NCBI GenBank assembly: GCA_022828595.1
Contig: JAKGHH010000005.1
Span: 23,821,875-23,885,874 of the forward strand
Length of the DNA stretch: 64,000 bases
Origin: Nelumbo lutea
Lineage: Eukaryota; Streptophyta; Magnoliopsida; Proteales; Nelumbonaceae
Direction: 5' to 3'
Below, one piece after another: positions 1 through 11,289 of the stretch (the stretch's first letter is position 1; every line of letters begins with the position of its first letter). The notes under the pieces are model-generated. The model saw only the letters and a program-made list of their open reading frames with translations. It was not told the origin of the DNA and made no database searches. A program made the position numbers and the translations under genes.

Positions 1-129
1 TAAGTAGGCAACAATAGACTTCAACTCCCTTCCCTCCACATTTAGCCCCATTGCACAGCTCTTCTCAAGATTTATTTTCAGGTTTGAGACATTCTCAAAG
101 AGGGTTATTAGATTTCTCAGATTCCTTAC
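1..129 (-). mobile_element. LINE A, distal part of the RT domain
   Basis: On the minus strand this stretch reads ITLFENVSNLKINLEKS in an open frame, the region just after the catalytic aspartates of a LINE reverse transcriptase. It continues the RT that stops at 5643. The Copia element at 130-5642 separates the two halves. Removing that element and one copy of its 5-bp duplication restores one reading frame across the join. The rest of LINE A (RT C-terminus, RNase H, 3' end) lies left of the window. Confidence 0.85.
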
Positions 130-332
130 TATTGACAGGTGTTATTGTACACAGGTTTAGTACCGCAAGGGTACTGTTGTAATTTCCCCATCTTTATGTT
201 GTACGACTAGACTAGTATAAATAATATCTACTGCACACGCCTACAGCATTCTTTGGGGCTTTCAGTCCTCTCGCCTCTCCTCTCCTCTCTTCCTCTCTTC
301 CTCCTCTCCTCTTCTCTTGCTCTTGCTCAACA
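130..332 (+). repeat. 5' LTR of the Copia element (203 bp)
   Basis: It aligns from end to end with 5409-5642. The expected first bases TG read TA here (a G-to-A change), and it ends in CA at 331-332. A TATA box (tataaata, 216-223) lies upstream of a CT-rich tract, consistent with U3-R structure. The CT tract is about 31 bp shorter than in the 3' LTR. Confidence 0.93.
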
Positions 333-347
333 TGGTATCAGAGCAAG
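333..347 (+). promoter_or_regulatory. Primer binding site of the Copia element
   Basis: TGGTATCAGAGC follows the LTR without a gap. This is the standard plant copia primer site, complementary to the 3' end of initiator methionine tRNA, where minus-strand synthesis starts. Confidence 0.93.
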
Positions 348-582
348 TCGTCCAGGCCTGAAGGGTGGTGCCAAGCAAAGCTGTTGTGGTCAATGTCAAG
401 CAAATAGTCTTTTCATCTCCCAGTGTTGTATCCATCGAACTGCTAATTTGTTGTGTTCAGTTCGACCTTATGCAAGAAGATGCCTGCCTGATTCTTCATC
501 TTACAGCGCAAAAAAAGGGTTCTAGTTATAGAGACTTTTAATCTTCCAGCCCAGAAGTTGTATCCATTGTCTGTTCGACTGT

Positions 583-1060
583 AGAGAGGCTATCATCTGA
601 GGTTCGTAGAGGAAGTTCTAGTTTACAGAGAGGCTATCAACTGATGTTCAAAGAGTTTGTGTTGTATTGATCTCATTGATTGACTGTTCGGCTACCCTGT
701 TGATCTCATTGACTGTTCGGCTACCAAGTCTGTCGATTAGGTGTGTGGTGAACTTCACCTTGTAATTTTTTTTTTTTCATTCAGTTGGGGGGTCATTTGA
801 CCTCTGTAAAATCGTAGGTCATACAAACTTGGTTATGTACTGCAACTACAGTGTTGGTTTTTTGGATTCCTACTAAATCGTAGGTCATACAGACCTGTTC
901 AAGTACTGCAACAGCAGTGTTCAGTCTTTGCTCCCAGTGAAACCGTAGGTCAGAAGGACCTGTTGTTGTGCTGAGATAGCAAGTGTTCTTTCTTTTGTGG
1001 ACTGGAGGTCAATAGGACCTGTTTCTGTAAGAGCCCTGTACAGCAGTACTTCTTCGATTG
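583..1060 (+). repeat. Imperfect tandem repeats in the Copia leader
   Basis: The untranslated leader between primer site and gag is built of repeats. A unit of about 50 bp (AGAGGCTATCA..CTGA) occurs twice near 583-655, and a second short unit (TTGATCTCATTGA..CGGCTACC) twice near 668-725. About four copies of a 60-66-bp unit with a GTAGGTCA..GACCTG core start near 814, 880, 945 and 1004. The core is itself partly palindromic. No open frame of note lies here. Confidence 0.75.
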
Positions 1061-1088
1061 CTGCTGTTTTTTTCTTAAACCCAAAATC

Positions 1089-1980
1089 ATGGGTAGTGAA
1101 GATTCAGCCACATCTAGAGTTTCCTCAATGCTGAATGGAATGGGTGGGGGTGACCTATCATTTCCTATGGTTGTTGTCCCTCTTGATGGTTTAAATTACC
1201 TAGAGTGGTCAAGAGGGATCAAGTTATACATCACTGCAAGGGGAAAGATAGGCTATATTAATGGGAGAATCAAAGAACCACCCTCTAGGAGTGTTGAATA
1301 TGATAGATGGAATCAGGAGAACAGTATGGTTATGTCTTGGCTATTGGTCTCCATGCAACCTCAAATAAGGAAGAATTTCATGTGGGCCGAAACTGCAAAT
1401 GAGATCTAGGAACAAGCAAAATCTATGTATTCAGAATTGCGACACTATGCCAAGATTTATCAATTGTAGGCAGCATCATCTACTTGTAGACAAGGGGAGA
1501 GATGTTTATCAATATATTACTCTGACTTGACTTCTGTCTGGAAGAAGTTGGACCATTACCAAAATGTGGATTGGAAGTGTGACGAGGATGCCAAAATGTA
1601 CAAGAAACTTGTCTCCCAGCAAAGAGTGTTTGCCCTCTTACATGGTCTGAATCCTATGTATGAATTTATCAGAGTACAGATTCTCAACTCTAAGGATCTC
1701 CCATCAATTCAGGAAGCCTATGCTCTTGGACAATCTGAAGAGAGCAGAAGGAATTTGATGAACAGCCCTGGTGGGGATGCAGTTGTGTTGGCAGCAAAAG
1801 GGGGTGTCTCTACTAGTGTGGGATCTTCTTCCAAGAAAGGAGATCTCCAGAAAAAAAAAAAAACAGAAGATAAGGACAAATTGTAGTGCACTCATTGCCA
1901 GAAACCCCGACACACCAAAGATACCTGTTGGGATCTTCATGGGAAACCAAAATGGGCTCAAGATCTGACTAAGAAGCAAG
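1089..1980 (+). pseudogene. Copia gag, broken
   Basis: The capsid region is recognisable as a Retrotran_gag_3/UBN2-type plant copia Gag: LDGLNYLEWSRGIKLYI near the N-terminus and, after a break, a helical block with MYKKLVSQQRVFALLHGLN. The frame is stopped at 1407-1409 and frameshifted before 1527. A TAG at 1884-1886 is followed in the same frame by a CCHC zinc knuckle (CTHCQKPRHTKDTC), the nucleic-acid-binding motif of Gag. An A-rich run at 1850-1863 may be one slippage site. The product would package element RNA, but no intact protein can be made. Confidence 0.88.
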
Positions 1981-2089
1981 GTTCAGATGTGAATAAGAGG
2001 CCCGGACAGCAAGGTACAAAGAAACACCACATGGCCAACATGGTTACTCGGGAGAATCAGCCCCCCATTTCTACCCGAGGGAGGATATT

Positions 2090-3499
2090 ATGAATTCCTT
2101 CCGTGACCATTTAGAGCTCTATGGTAAAGCAATTCGCCAGATGGATGCTCCTCCCTCAACCTCATTTGCATCTACGTCAGGTAACCCTACCACTGCTTTC
2201 CATGTTGCTTCTCACACCCCTAACTCTCTATGGATCATTGATTCTAGAGCATCAAAACACATGACTGGTACGTCCTCTTACTTTCAAACCTATCACCTTC
2301 TTTCTGGAAGAAACAAGGTGAGACTAGCCGATGGATCATACACTTCCATAGCTGGTCAAGGAACCCTCTCTCTTCCTCTTGGTCTTACCCTTTCTGATGT
2401 CCTTCATGTTCCAAAATTTCTCATTAATTTGTTCTCTGTTAGTAGTGTTACTAATTCCTTAAATTGCTTCGTGACTTTTTTCCCTTCTCATTATGTGATT
2501 CAGGATCTAGCCTCGGGGAGGACGATTGGTAGGGGATGTATGGTTGATGGACTTTACATGCTAGAGAATAGGGCTGGTCTTCACGTTACAGTCTATGAGT
2601 CAGTCATGTAAGCGTAAAATTTATTTATGGCATTGTCGCCTTGGTCATTTGCCTTTTGAGTCTTTGAAAGTTGTATTCCCATAACTGTTTAAGTCAATGT
2701 TTGTTTATGATTTTTCTTGTCAAGCGTGTCAATTAAGTAAACATTGTAGAACTCATTTTCTTCAGAAAAATAGTAAATCTGAATCTCCTTTTCACATTGT
2801 TCATTCTGATGTATGGGACCTTGTTACTTTACCATCTGAGAGTGGCTACAAGTATTTCATTACCCTCATTGATGATTATTCTAGATATACTTGGGTATAT
2901 CCGATGCGAACCAGGGAGGAAGTACCAAAAATCATTCAAGATTTCCAACGGATGGTCTTCACTCAATTTCATACTAGAATCCAAATTTTTCAGTCAGACA
3001 ATTCAAAAGAATATTTTCATAGTGATCTCACTGATTCTTTGCTTCGCGTGGTTCACTTCACCGGAGCTCTTGTGCCCGCACGCCACAACAAAATGGTGTG
3101 GCTGAACGGAAGAACCGACATCTCCTTGAAGTGGCTCAGGGTTTACTACTTCATACGAATGTCCCCAAACGTTTTTGGCTTGAAGTTGTTCTTTGTTCTA
3201 CTTACCTCATAAACCGTATGCCCTCTCATTGGTTAGAGTACAAAGCCCCACATCAGCTTCTCTTTCCTAAGGCTCCCCTTCTTTCTATTCCTCCTCGTGT
3301 ATTTGGTTGTCGGTGCTTTGTCCAAAATCTGTCTCCCACCCATGGGAAATTGGATTCTCGTGCTATCCCTTGCATATTTCTTGGTTACTCCTTCACTCAA
3401 AAGGGGTACCGCTGTTTTGATTCTGTTTTTTGGAAATTCTATGTCTCCATGGATGTTTCTTTCTTTGAAGATGAGCCTTTTTATCCTGTTTCTCCTTAA
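2090..3499 (+). pseudogene. Copia protease and integrase, broken
   Basis: The protease is seen as LWIIDSRASKHMTG, where copia proteases have the catalytic triad D-S/T-G. Here glycine is replaced by arginine, so it should be inactive. The GAG-pre-integrase HHCC zinc finger follows (LWHCRLGH near 2630, CQAC near 2710), interrupted by a stop near 2680. The integrase core follows with HSDVWD and FQSDNSKEY. A frameshift near 3080-3110 moves the C-terminal part to another frame, from the MAERKNRHLLEVA block (3098) to a stop at 3499. Confidence 0.88.
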
Positions 3500-3607
3500 G
3501 GGGAGTGTAGGCATGAGGAGAAACTGGTTCAGTTCCCTTCTCTTCCAGATCCTCCGCCATTTCGTGTCTTTTCTCGTCGTCGCAAAGGCCAACCAAATTC
3601 AAGAGTT

Positions 3608-5401
3608 GTGGAGAATCCGGAAGCTATACCTCCAGTGCCACCAAACTCCTCGGGGGAGGATCATACTCACTCAGGTAACTTGGCTCCCAATGATGTTCCT
3701 GATTCTATTGAAAATGATTCCCCTGCTGCTAATGACTTTGGCTTTCCTATTGCTCACAGGAAAGGTGTTAGGTTGTGCACCACTAAACATCCCATTTCCA
3801 GCTTTGTTTCCTATGAGAACATTTCACCCTCGTTTCGTGCTTTCCTTACTTCTATTGACAGTGTCCCTATCCCCAAGAATGTGGTAGAAGCTCTTTCAGT
3901 TCCTGAATGGACAAATGCCATGAAGGAAGAAATTAATGCCCTTCATAAAAATGCCACATGGGAACTTGTTGATCTTCCTAAGGGAAAGGTTCTAGTTGGA
4001 CGTAAATGAGTGTTCACTGTCAAGCATAGGGCTGATGGAACAGTGGAGAGGTATAAAGCTCGCTTAGTGGCAAAGGGGTTTACTCAAGTGTTCGGAGTTG
4101 ATTATGCAGAAACTTTTGCCCCTGTTGCCAAGATGAACTCCATTAGAGTTCTTTTCTCTCTTGCTGCTAATTTGGATTGGGATCTACATCAGCTTGACAT
4201 CAAGAATGCATTCTTGAATGGTGACCTTGAAGAGGAAGTTTACATGATTCAACCCCCTGGTTTTTTGGCTCAAGGCAATGAACAGAAAGTATGCAAGTTG
4301 AAGAAGTCTTTATACGGGCTGAAACAATCACCAAGAGCTTGGTTCAGCAGATTCCATGTTGCAGTTCAGCAGAAAGGTACAAGCAATATCAATCAGATCA
4401 CACACTGTTTGTGAAAAGAGAAGGTAAAATTGCTGCCTTAATTGTATGTGGATGACATAATTGTTATTGGTGACTAGAAAGATGAAATTCAGAGGTTGAA
4501 GTTTTTTCTTGCCACTCAGTTTGAAGTGAAGGATCTAGGACCTGCCAGATACTTCCTTGGAATTGAAGTTGCCCGATCAAAGAAGGGTACTTTCATTTCT
4601 CAAAGGAAATATGTCATAGATTTACTTCAGGACACTGGAAAGATAGGGGTGAAGCCTGTTGACTCTCCCATTGACCCCAACCATAAATTAGGTGACAGCC
4701 AAGGTGAACCTCTCAAAGATGTGAAACAATTTCAGAGGCTTGTAGGGAGATTGTTATACCTTTCTATGACTCATCCAGACATTGCATATGTTGTTGGTGT
4801 CCTCAGTCAATTCATGTATGCACCTAGGTCCTCTCATCTTGAAGCAGCAGAGAGAATCCTCCGATATTTAAAGAAGTTTCCAGGTGCTGGCTTGTTATTT
4901 CAAAAGCATGGGCATTTGAAAGTTGAAGTTTATACAAATGCAGATTGGGTTGGATCTCAAAGTGACAAAAAGTCTACTAGTGGCTACTGCACCTTTATAG
5001 GTGGGAACCTTGTTACATGGAGGAGTAAAAAGCAAAACGTGGTGGCTAGATCTAGTGCTGAAGCTGAATATCGTGCTATGGCCCACGAGGTAGCTTAAGG
5101 CATGTAGATAAAGAATATGTTGAGTGAGTTGGGTTTCCCAGTGGACAAACCTACAACTCTACTCTGTGATAACAAAGCAGCTATAAGCATTGCTGCCAAT
5201 CCAGTGCTACATGATAGAACAAAACACATCGAAGTTGACAAGCATTTTATCAGAGAGAAGGTCATCATAGGCGAAATGTGTACTCCCTATGTTAGCTCTG
5301 AGAACCAACTTGCAGACATCTTTACAGAGGGGCTAAACCATTCCAGACATCATGATCTCTGTGACAAGTTGGGCATAATTGATATCTATGCTCCAACTTG
5401 A
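3608..5401 (+). pseudogene. Copia reverse transcriptase and RNase H, broken
   Basis: The RT begins with the linker and WELVDLPKGK, then a TGA at 4007-4009 where the family has a tryptophan codon. The same frame continues with [23 protein letters not shown] and [15 protein letters not shown]. The catalytic YVDD is readable near 4446 after a frameshift, followed by a TAG. A final block holds KDLGPARYFLGIE and the RNase H (YTNADWVGS, RSSAEAEYRAM), with one more stop near 5096. The pol gene ends at a stop directly before the polypurine tract. Confidence 0.92.
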
Positions 5402-5408
5402 GGGGGAG
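5401..5408 (+). promoter_or_regulatory. Polypurine tract of the Copia element
   Basis: AGGGGGAG lies immediately before the TG of the 3' LTR and immediately after the pol stop codon. It is the expected primer site for plus-strand DNA synthesis. Confidence 0.9.
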
Positions 5409-5642
5409 TGTTGACAGGTGTTATTGTACACAGGTTTAGTACCGCAAGGGTACTGTTGTGATTTCCCCATCTTTGTGTTGTACGACTAGACTAGTATAAA
5501 AAATATCTACTACACACGCCTGCAGCATTCTTTGGGGCTTTCAGTCCTCTCGCCTCTCCTCTCCTCTCTTCCTCTCTTCCTCCTCTCCTCTCTTCCTCTC
5601 TTCCTCCTCTCCTCTCTTCTCTTCTCTTGCTCTTGCTCAACA
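5409..5642 (+). repeat. 3' LTR of the Copia element (234 bp)
   Basis: It starts TGTTGACAGG and ends CA, matching 130-332 throughout. The CT-rich tract (CTCTCTTCCTC units) is expanded by about 31 bp relative to the 5' copy, which accounts for the length difference. Confidence 0.94.
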
Positions 5643-6834
5643 CTTGCCCTCAACAAATCACATCCCTCACAAAAGATTATGATATCATCTACAAACTGAA
5701 GGTGGATAACCGGAACTTGATTTCTTCTTAATCTCCATCCTCTTTTCAATCCAACCTTGTCTGCTTTTGACAAAAGTCTACTAAAATCATCAACAACCAA
5801 TGTGAAAAGGAAATGGGACAATGGATCACCTTGTCTCAAGCCCCTACATGCAGGGAAAAAATCCTTTACTCCATTTACTAAAACTGAGTAATGGCAAGAC
5901 ATCAGACAACCACCTATCCACTTGTACCATCTATCCCCAAAACCACACTTTCTGAGCACCTCTAGAAGAAAACTCCAATCCACTAAATCATAGGCCTTTT
6001 CAAGATCCAATTTGCAAACAAAACCTTGCCTACCCAATCTTCTCATCTCTTCCACACTTCCATTCGCTATTAAAATTTGGTCAACTAATTGTCTACCATG
6101 AACAAAAGCACCTTGAGCTTGACTTATGAAGGGGGGAAGAGCCTTTTTGATCCTTAAATATAAGACCTTTGCCAGTATCTTATAGATGCTTGTTATCAAT
6201 GATTGGCCTAAAATCTTTGGGATGTTTGGCCTATTTCTTCTTAGGGACCAGGGCTAGGAAAGTGGCATTTACTCCACGGCTAATGACAGACTGTTCCTCA
6301 AATTCTTTGAAAACTTCTAACAAGTCTCCTTTAATTATGTTCCAACAGTCTTGAAAGAAAGCCATAATAAAGCCATCTGGCCCTGGTGCCTTAAATCTAT
6401 CCATTGAAAAAAATTACTTGTCGTATTTCCTCCTCCTCAAAATTCCTTTCCAACCACAATTTCATCTCTTTAGACAATGTAGGCCAATCCAAGCCAACCA
6501 ACTCCACTCAACTGGCTAGAGGTTTCCTTAATATAGATTTGAAGTGCGTTACAAAACAATTGGCTATTTCCTCTTGGGAGTCCAACTCCACACCATCCAC
6601 TTCAAGTTTAGTCACCAAGTTTTTCCTTCTTCTTCCATTGGCCATCTCATGAAAAAATTTGGTATTCCTGTCCCCTTCCTTTATCCATATATGCCTAGAT
6701 TTCTGTCTCCAAGATATCTCTTCTCGCAAAAGAACCTCCTCTAATTCCTTTTTCAACCTCCATCTTAATTCTCTTTCTCGAGTATTCATGGTTCGTTGAG
6801 ATTCCTTCTCATCCAGGTCCTCTATTTGGGTCAT
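5643..6834 (-). pseudogene. LINE A ORF2, reverse transcriptase part
   Basis: The connector reads WRLKKELEEVLLREEISWRQKSR and KEGDRNTKFFHEMAN, the usual segment between endonuclease and RT in plant L1 elements. RT blocks follow in order: ISQAQGAFVHGRQ, KLDLEKAYDLVDWSF, RGLRQGDPLS, and the catalytic block as FVDDIIIFCE. Short gaps in frame show several frameshifts. The open frame continuing to 5510 past the last LINE codon is antisense LTR sequence and not protein. This region would have primed cDNA synthesis at the nicked target. Confidence 0.9.
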
Positions 6835-6974
6835 CAGATTGGATTTTTGTTCCTCTATTCTCCCAAAATGGTCCCTATTCCATTCTCTTAAGTTCCCCCT
6901 TCAGGCTTTTCAACTTCTTATGAAACCTTACTCCTTTCCACTTCATCCCCCTCATATCTTGGTTCCACCATTCC

Positions 6975-7748
6975 TCAATCTTTTTTACAAAACCTGGATG
7001 TGACAACCACATTTTTTAATCTAAAGGGTTTGGGTCCACTCCTAAAAGGTTCTTGTCCTAGCTCAATGGGAGAATGGTCGGAGGTAACTCTAGGTAGAGC
7101 TTTGGATAGCAAGTCTCTCCAATGACTTTCCCAACTTTCGTTAAAAAGGAATCTATCAAGCTTCAAGCAAGTTGTCCTTTCTTGGAAGTTGGACCAAGTA
7201 AAAAGGCCCTGCACAAGAGGAAGCTCCTTAAGCTCACTACAATTAATAAAATCATTAAATTTTCTCATACTAGTTGCAATGAGCTGTTGGGGGTTATTTG
7301 TCTCATTAACAAAGCGTAATACATTAAAATCGCCATCCAAACACCAAGGACCCTCCCATAGCCCTTGGATTCCATATAACTCTTCCCAAAATTCATTCCT
7401 CTCTCTATAGATATTAGGGCCATACACGTTAGTCAACACCCAAACGAAACCATCATTCACCAACTTGAAATTTTACAGACACCGAAAAGTTTCCTATTAA
7501 CTCCTCTGCCTCTACAACATCCTCTCACCATAATGTGACAATACCCCTTGAAGACCCCCAAGAGGGTGCAAAGGCCCAACTTATTCCTCTTGAATTCCAC
7601 ACACTATTGGCCCATCTTTTCTCAAATTCGACATATTGGTCTCCTGTAGCATCACTATATCAGGCCTATTCCTTCTGAGCAAGTCTTTAATTAACCTCCT
7701 TTTCCTTGCGCTCCCAAAGCCCCTCACATTCCAACTGATGATTTTCAT
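6975..7748 (-). pseudogene. LINE A ORF2, endonuclease part
   Basis: ORF2 begins MKIISWNVRGFGSARKRR, the standard N-terminus of an apurinic-type endonuclease. It continues with LQETN, VYGPN, GDFNVLRF, and ends with SDHSP, all conserved endonuclease motifs. A stop after CGIQEE and frame changes between about 7580 and 7463 break the domain. The start at 7748 was chosen because the motif begins there. An upstream in-frame ATG at 7772 also exists. Confidence 0.9.
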
Positions 7749-7788
7749 GGGAAACAAAATTTTAGAGCCCAACTAATGTTAAAGGTTC

Positions 7789-10700
7789 CTACTTGGGAGT
7801 CTTTCTTCTTCCCCTTCTGCCACTAAACTCAATGTCCCCTTCTATATCTGAAATCAGTCTCTCTACCTCAGTTCTTTTCTTTTTCTTTCTGTTATTTCCC
7901 ACTCCCCGAGTGCTTGGACAGTTTTTTGGGTTCCCATTGTCATATGTGTTTTCCTCCAAATAATCCTCTATGATCTTATACTCCTCCAATAGTTCACAGA
8001 TTTGCCCCCATATCCTCTCTAATTCTTCCTCCTGCAATTTTTTCAAGAGTAGCTCTCCCCCCTCCTTTTCACAGTGTTTGTCAACATTCTCAGAAACCAC
8101 ACCCAACCCCTACCTTTGCATGTATTCCTCAAGAAGAGCATGTATTGGATTCCAGATTCTCTCTAACTCCTCCTCTTGCTTTTTTTCTCAACTGAAACTC
8201 TCTCCTTTTCAACACAACCATTAGCCATGCCCACACCTTCCCCTCTAAAAGCTGTTCTTTCCGGTTGAGAAGCTAAGATACCTATTTCAAGCACAGAACC
8301 CACATCAGTACCAAAAACTAAATGAACAGACATACCTATACCAGTATGGGACGAGGATGAAGGTTCTAAAGTCCCAGAAAGGTAATCAGGGGCTGCCGCC
8401 AAACCTTGTGCCTGAGGAGAAAGTGGAAGTGTATTTGGTTCTATTAAAGTTGTGTTAATTGTAACATCCAAATCCACCTTAGCATTTTGTCCCCCAACCG
8501 CTGAATTTATGTTCTGTGAACAGAAAGATTCATGTTTCTTTGATTCGATGAAGAGAGTGTATTGCTCTGTTGAAAACGGAATAGGCTCCGGATTAAGTGT
8601 CCCCCGTGTTTCCTTTGTAGTCTCTACTGGATTTACCGCCAATTTTGGTGACCTAAGAGTTTGCAAAACTTCCTCTTGGACATCTTCTGTTGGGCCCAAG
8701 GCATCATCTTCTAAGAAAAGCAAGTCTGTGTGAAAGCTTTCCTCCTCTAAGATCGACCTTGACAGCTACAGATCCACACTACCAAGGCTGACAATGTCGT
8801 CTGTATTAGACTCTAAAGAAAAATCCTCCTCCTTGGAGCTGTCTTCCACCTCCATTTCTGACTGCGTCTGACACTTCGGGGATTGCAACAATCAGATGAG
8901 AGATTTTGTAGCTTCTTGGACGAGATCCACTGTAAAGAGATCCCATTCTAGGTTGAGGCTGAAACTTGATTCGCAAGGCTTGAGGAAGAAGATAGACCAC
9001 AATTAGTGTCTATCGAAAGAAGGCCCTTTGGCAAGTGACTACTTAAGTGATCATGTGCCTTTGAGGCTGGTGGGCCTTCTAGACTTGGCCCATGTGCCAA
9101 TTTGACAGATGGGCCAAGTGGAAACAAATTAACTAGGTCATTTTCTTCTAAAAAAATGGGCCCACACAATTCTGTAGGCTTATGAGTGTTAATATGGGCC
9201 CTCATGTGACAACTTAAGTTAGATGCCCCACTGGTTCACCCTTAATTGGAGACTCCCTTGTCTTTTTTGCAGGTAGTTCAAATAGTTTTACTTTAGACGA
9301 AAGACCCCCTAAAGTGTTTAAAAGTCTGTTTTTGGTGTCTTTAGCTGCCACCTGGGCATAGGTCTTTAAATAAGCCAGCCCATTAACTTGGTCTTCACGT
9401 TTTTGACTTTCCAATCTGCCCACTTCTTTTGGAGGAGCTAAAGCCCGCTTATCCATTTTTGTGAAAATTCTGTCAAACCTCTGATCTTCCAATCCTATCC
9501 TTCTGTCAGACCTCTGAACTTCCAATCCCAACCTTACATTAGGGCTGTTTATAAGAAGGCCCAACCCAACCAACCCGAGTCAGTCAGGTTTTCATCAGCA
9601 TCGGTCGGTTTCGGGTTGGGCAAAATCGTAAACCGATATATCGGGTCGGTTTCGGTTTTCTTATGTGAAAACCGAAACCGACCCGAACCAAACCAAACCA
9701 ATTAGTTTTCTAGTTCGGTAGTTCCTGATTTCCTACTTAACTAGTCTTCTACTAGAACTAGAACAGCCCTATCTTCTAGTTCTTACTTAACTAAATTATA
9801 TCTATCCTAATTTCTATAGTCTTTTACACCAAATAGGCAACCCATTAGGCAATTACAATTAGAATTAGGTGTCCTTCTAGTTCTAGGCTTCTCTATCATT
9901 TTTGTACAGGAGCAAAACCGAAACCGACCCAACCCGACTCAAACCAACCAGGTCGGTTTTGCCTATCAGTGGGTCGGTTTCGGTTTCCACCTCATGTAAC
10001 CCGACAAGGTCGGGTCGGTTGAGAAAACCCCTGTAAACCGACCCAACCCGACCCGTGAACAGCCCTACCTTACATGTAGCACTTGTGCCTCTACTTGTTC
10101 ATCTTCTACCTTCTTACCTTCCCTCCACAGTGCAACTTCAATGGAGGAAGCCAACCACACTGGGATGAAAAGTCCATCCACAGAGAAAATTATTTTCCTA
10201 TGGATCTCCTCTGTTTTGACTCCACTCAAGAGGAGGGCTGCTAAACTAAGATCTCCCCAAAATTCACCATCGAGACGTGCACCACAAAGAACAGCAATGA
10301 GAGAGGCCACTTCATGTTTCCACAGATGAAAAGGCAGACCTAATACCCGAATCACCACTCCATCCATAATCAAAAATGTCTTTGTGTTAGATGAGGGAGT
10401 CCAATGAAACACATCAAAAGACCCCCAGACTTCTTGGAAGCTCTTAGCAGAAACTTCCACCAAATTATCAAGGGGGTCGAATACTGCTTTAAAACTGTCA
10501 AAAGGAGTTAATATGAAAGTACTTCTTAACCTCAACTTATCTTGCATAAGACCAGCAACTTTCTTCCAATCGGAGACTCGACTTTTACCTTCAACTACCA
10601 GCATCCTTTCCCACACTTCTCTCCTGAAATTGATGTCCACAGTAGGGGTGGTTGTACTTTGAGCCAAAGCTATAGGGTCACACTTGGAGCCCGAAGGTTC

Positions 10701-11192
10701 AGAGGGAGCTTGCAGTACTTCCACTTGAGAGATCTCCTGTTTTTCTTTCTTCCAGTTAGTCAGAAGAGCCTTGAGACTTTCAGCAACCCCCTGCCAACCT
10801 TGGCTATCCTTTCCTTCTGGGAAGCATACCAATTGTTTCTTACCCTTGGCAAAGAACTCTGCAAGGGAAATGTAAAATCCTCTATAGTTCCTTCTGTATT
10901 CCAATATGTACCTTCTTCTTGTTGCTGTAACTCTTTCTTTCCAACTTGGGTTCTTCCCTTTGTTTGCATCCTCAACCAGAAAATCTTTCAGCCATTCCAC
11001 TCTCTCTTTTCCTTCTACCAATACAGTTGCCTTCTGCTTCTCCCTTATCTTCAAGCTAAGTTGTCCCTTGATTTTTAACTCCTCGAACAGAAAATTTTTA
11101 GCCTCCACTTTCAGGAAGTGTCTCCACCTTGAAGTCGCCATGAAACCTTCAGACCCACAGTCTGCCATCATTACCTCCCTGCCCCTCCACAT
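7789..11192 (-). pseudogene. LINE A ORF1 (DUF4283-type), interrupted by a MITE
   Basis: The first 375 codons are open (11192-10065). They contain MATSRWRHFLKVEAKNFLFE and a DUF4283-like block (FILTPFDSFKAVFD, RVLGLPFHLW, WLASSIEVALW), as found in plant L1 ORF1 proteins that coat the element RNA. The frame then enters the MITE at 10067. Removing the MITE and one 8-bp duplication joins HVR to LGLEVQRSDRR in one frame. The C-terminal two thirds is low-complexity and carries several stops (pieces at 9573-9214, 9205-8948, 8723-8163, 8106-7789). It ends RRGRRKTPK, matching the end of LINE B ORF1. Confidence 0.85.
9540..10067. mobile_element. hAT-type MITE, 528 bp, inside LINE A ORF1
   Basis: The ends are exact inverted repeats, TAGGGCTGTT and AACAGCCCTA, with weaker complementarity further in. 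It is flanked by the 8-bp direct repeat CCTTACAT (9532-9539 and 10068-10075). Eight-base duplications and TAGGG-type ends are typical of the hAT superfamily. The interior has no coding capacity. It carries GGGTCGGTTTCGG-like motifs in both orientations clustered towards both ends, which resemble subterminal transposase-binding repeats. A hAT transposase would have to be supplied from elsewhere. Confidence 0.9.
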
Positions 11193-11289
11193 GTAATTTT
11201 AGTTCAAGAGTTCCATTTGATGTGGGGATATTTGGATTTGTCATGTAGACGGTTTTCTTGTGTGAATGGAGTCAACACCATAAACTTGA

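Larger units (their letters stand above)
130..5642 (+). mobile_element. Ty1/copia LTR retrotransposon inserted in LINE A
   Basis: This is a structurally complete Ty1/copia element: LTR, initiator-Met-tRNA-type primer site, gag, protease, integrase, RT, RNase H, polypurine tract, LTR, in the copia domain order. It is flanked by CTTAC (125-129) and CTTGC (5643-5647), a 5-bp target duplication with one G/A difference. It sits in the RT of LINE A in the opposite orientation, so it is younger than the LINE. Every coding domain is broken by stops or frameshifts, so it is not autonomous. The two LTRs differ at about six positions over their first 130 bases, mostly G/A, and in the length of a CT-rich tail, which fits an insertion that is not very recent. 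Confidence 0.95.
5643..11240 (-). mobile_element. LINE A (plant L1-type), main body
   Basis: This is an L1-clade non-LTR element read on the minus strand: ORF1 (11192-7789), a short gap of about 40 bp, then ORF2 with endonuclease (from 7748) and RT (to 5643, continuing at 129-1). It lies in intron 3 of PUR2 in the same orientation as that gene. A MITE interrupts ORF1 and a Copia element interrupts the RT. The 5' end is not sharply defined but lies shortly beyond 11192. The 3' end is outside the window, so its target duplication cannot be checked. Confidence 0.88.

Noticed and set aside
253..525. 90-codon plus-strand frame in the Copia LTR and leader
   Set aside because: It spans the LTR end and primer site. 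The Leu/Ser run comes from the CT tract, and Gag starts much later.
5510..5642. Open frame running from LINE RT into a charged EEQEKRREERRKRGREERR tail
   Set aside because: The tail is the antisense of the CT-rich Copia LTR. It is a chance fusion at the insertion junction, not a protein.
10542..11078. 178-codon plus-strand frame
   Set aside because: It is the antisense shadow of LINE A ORF1, which has recognisable domain content on the minus strand.
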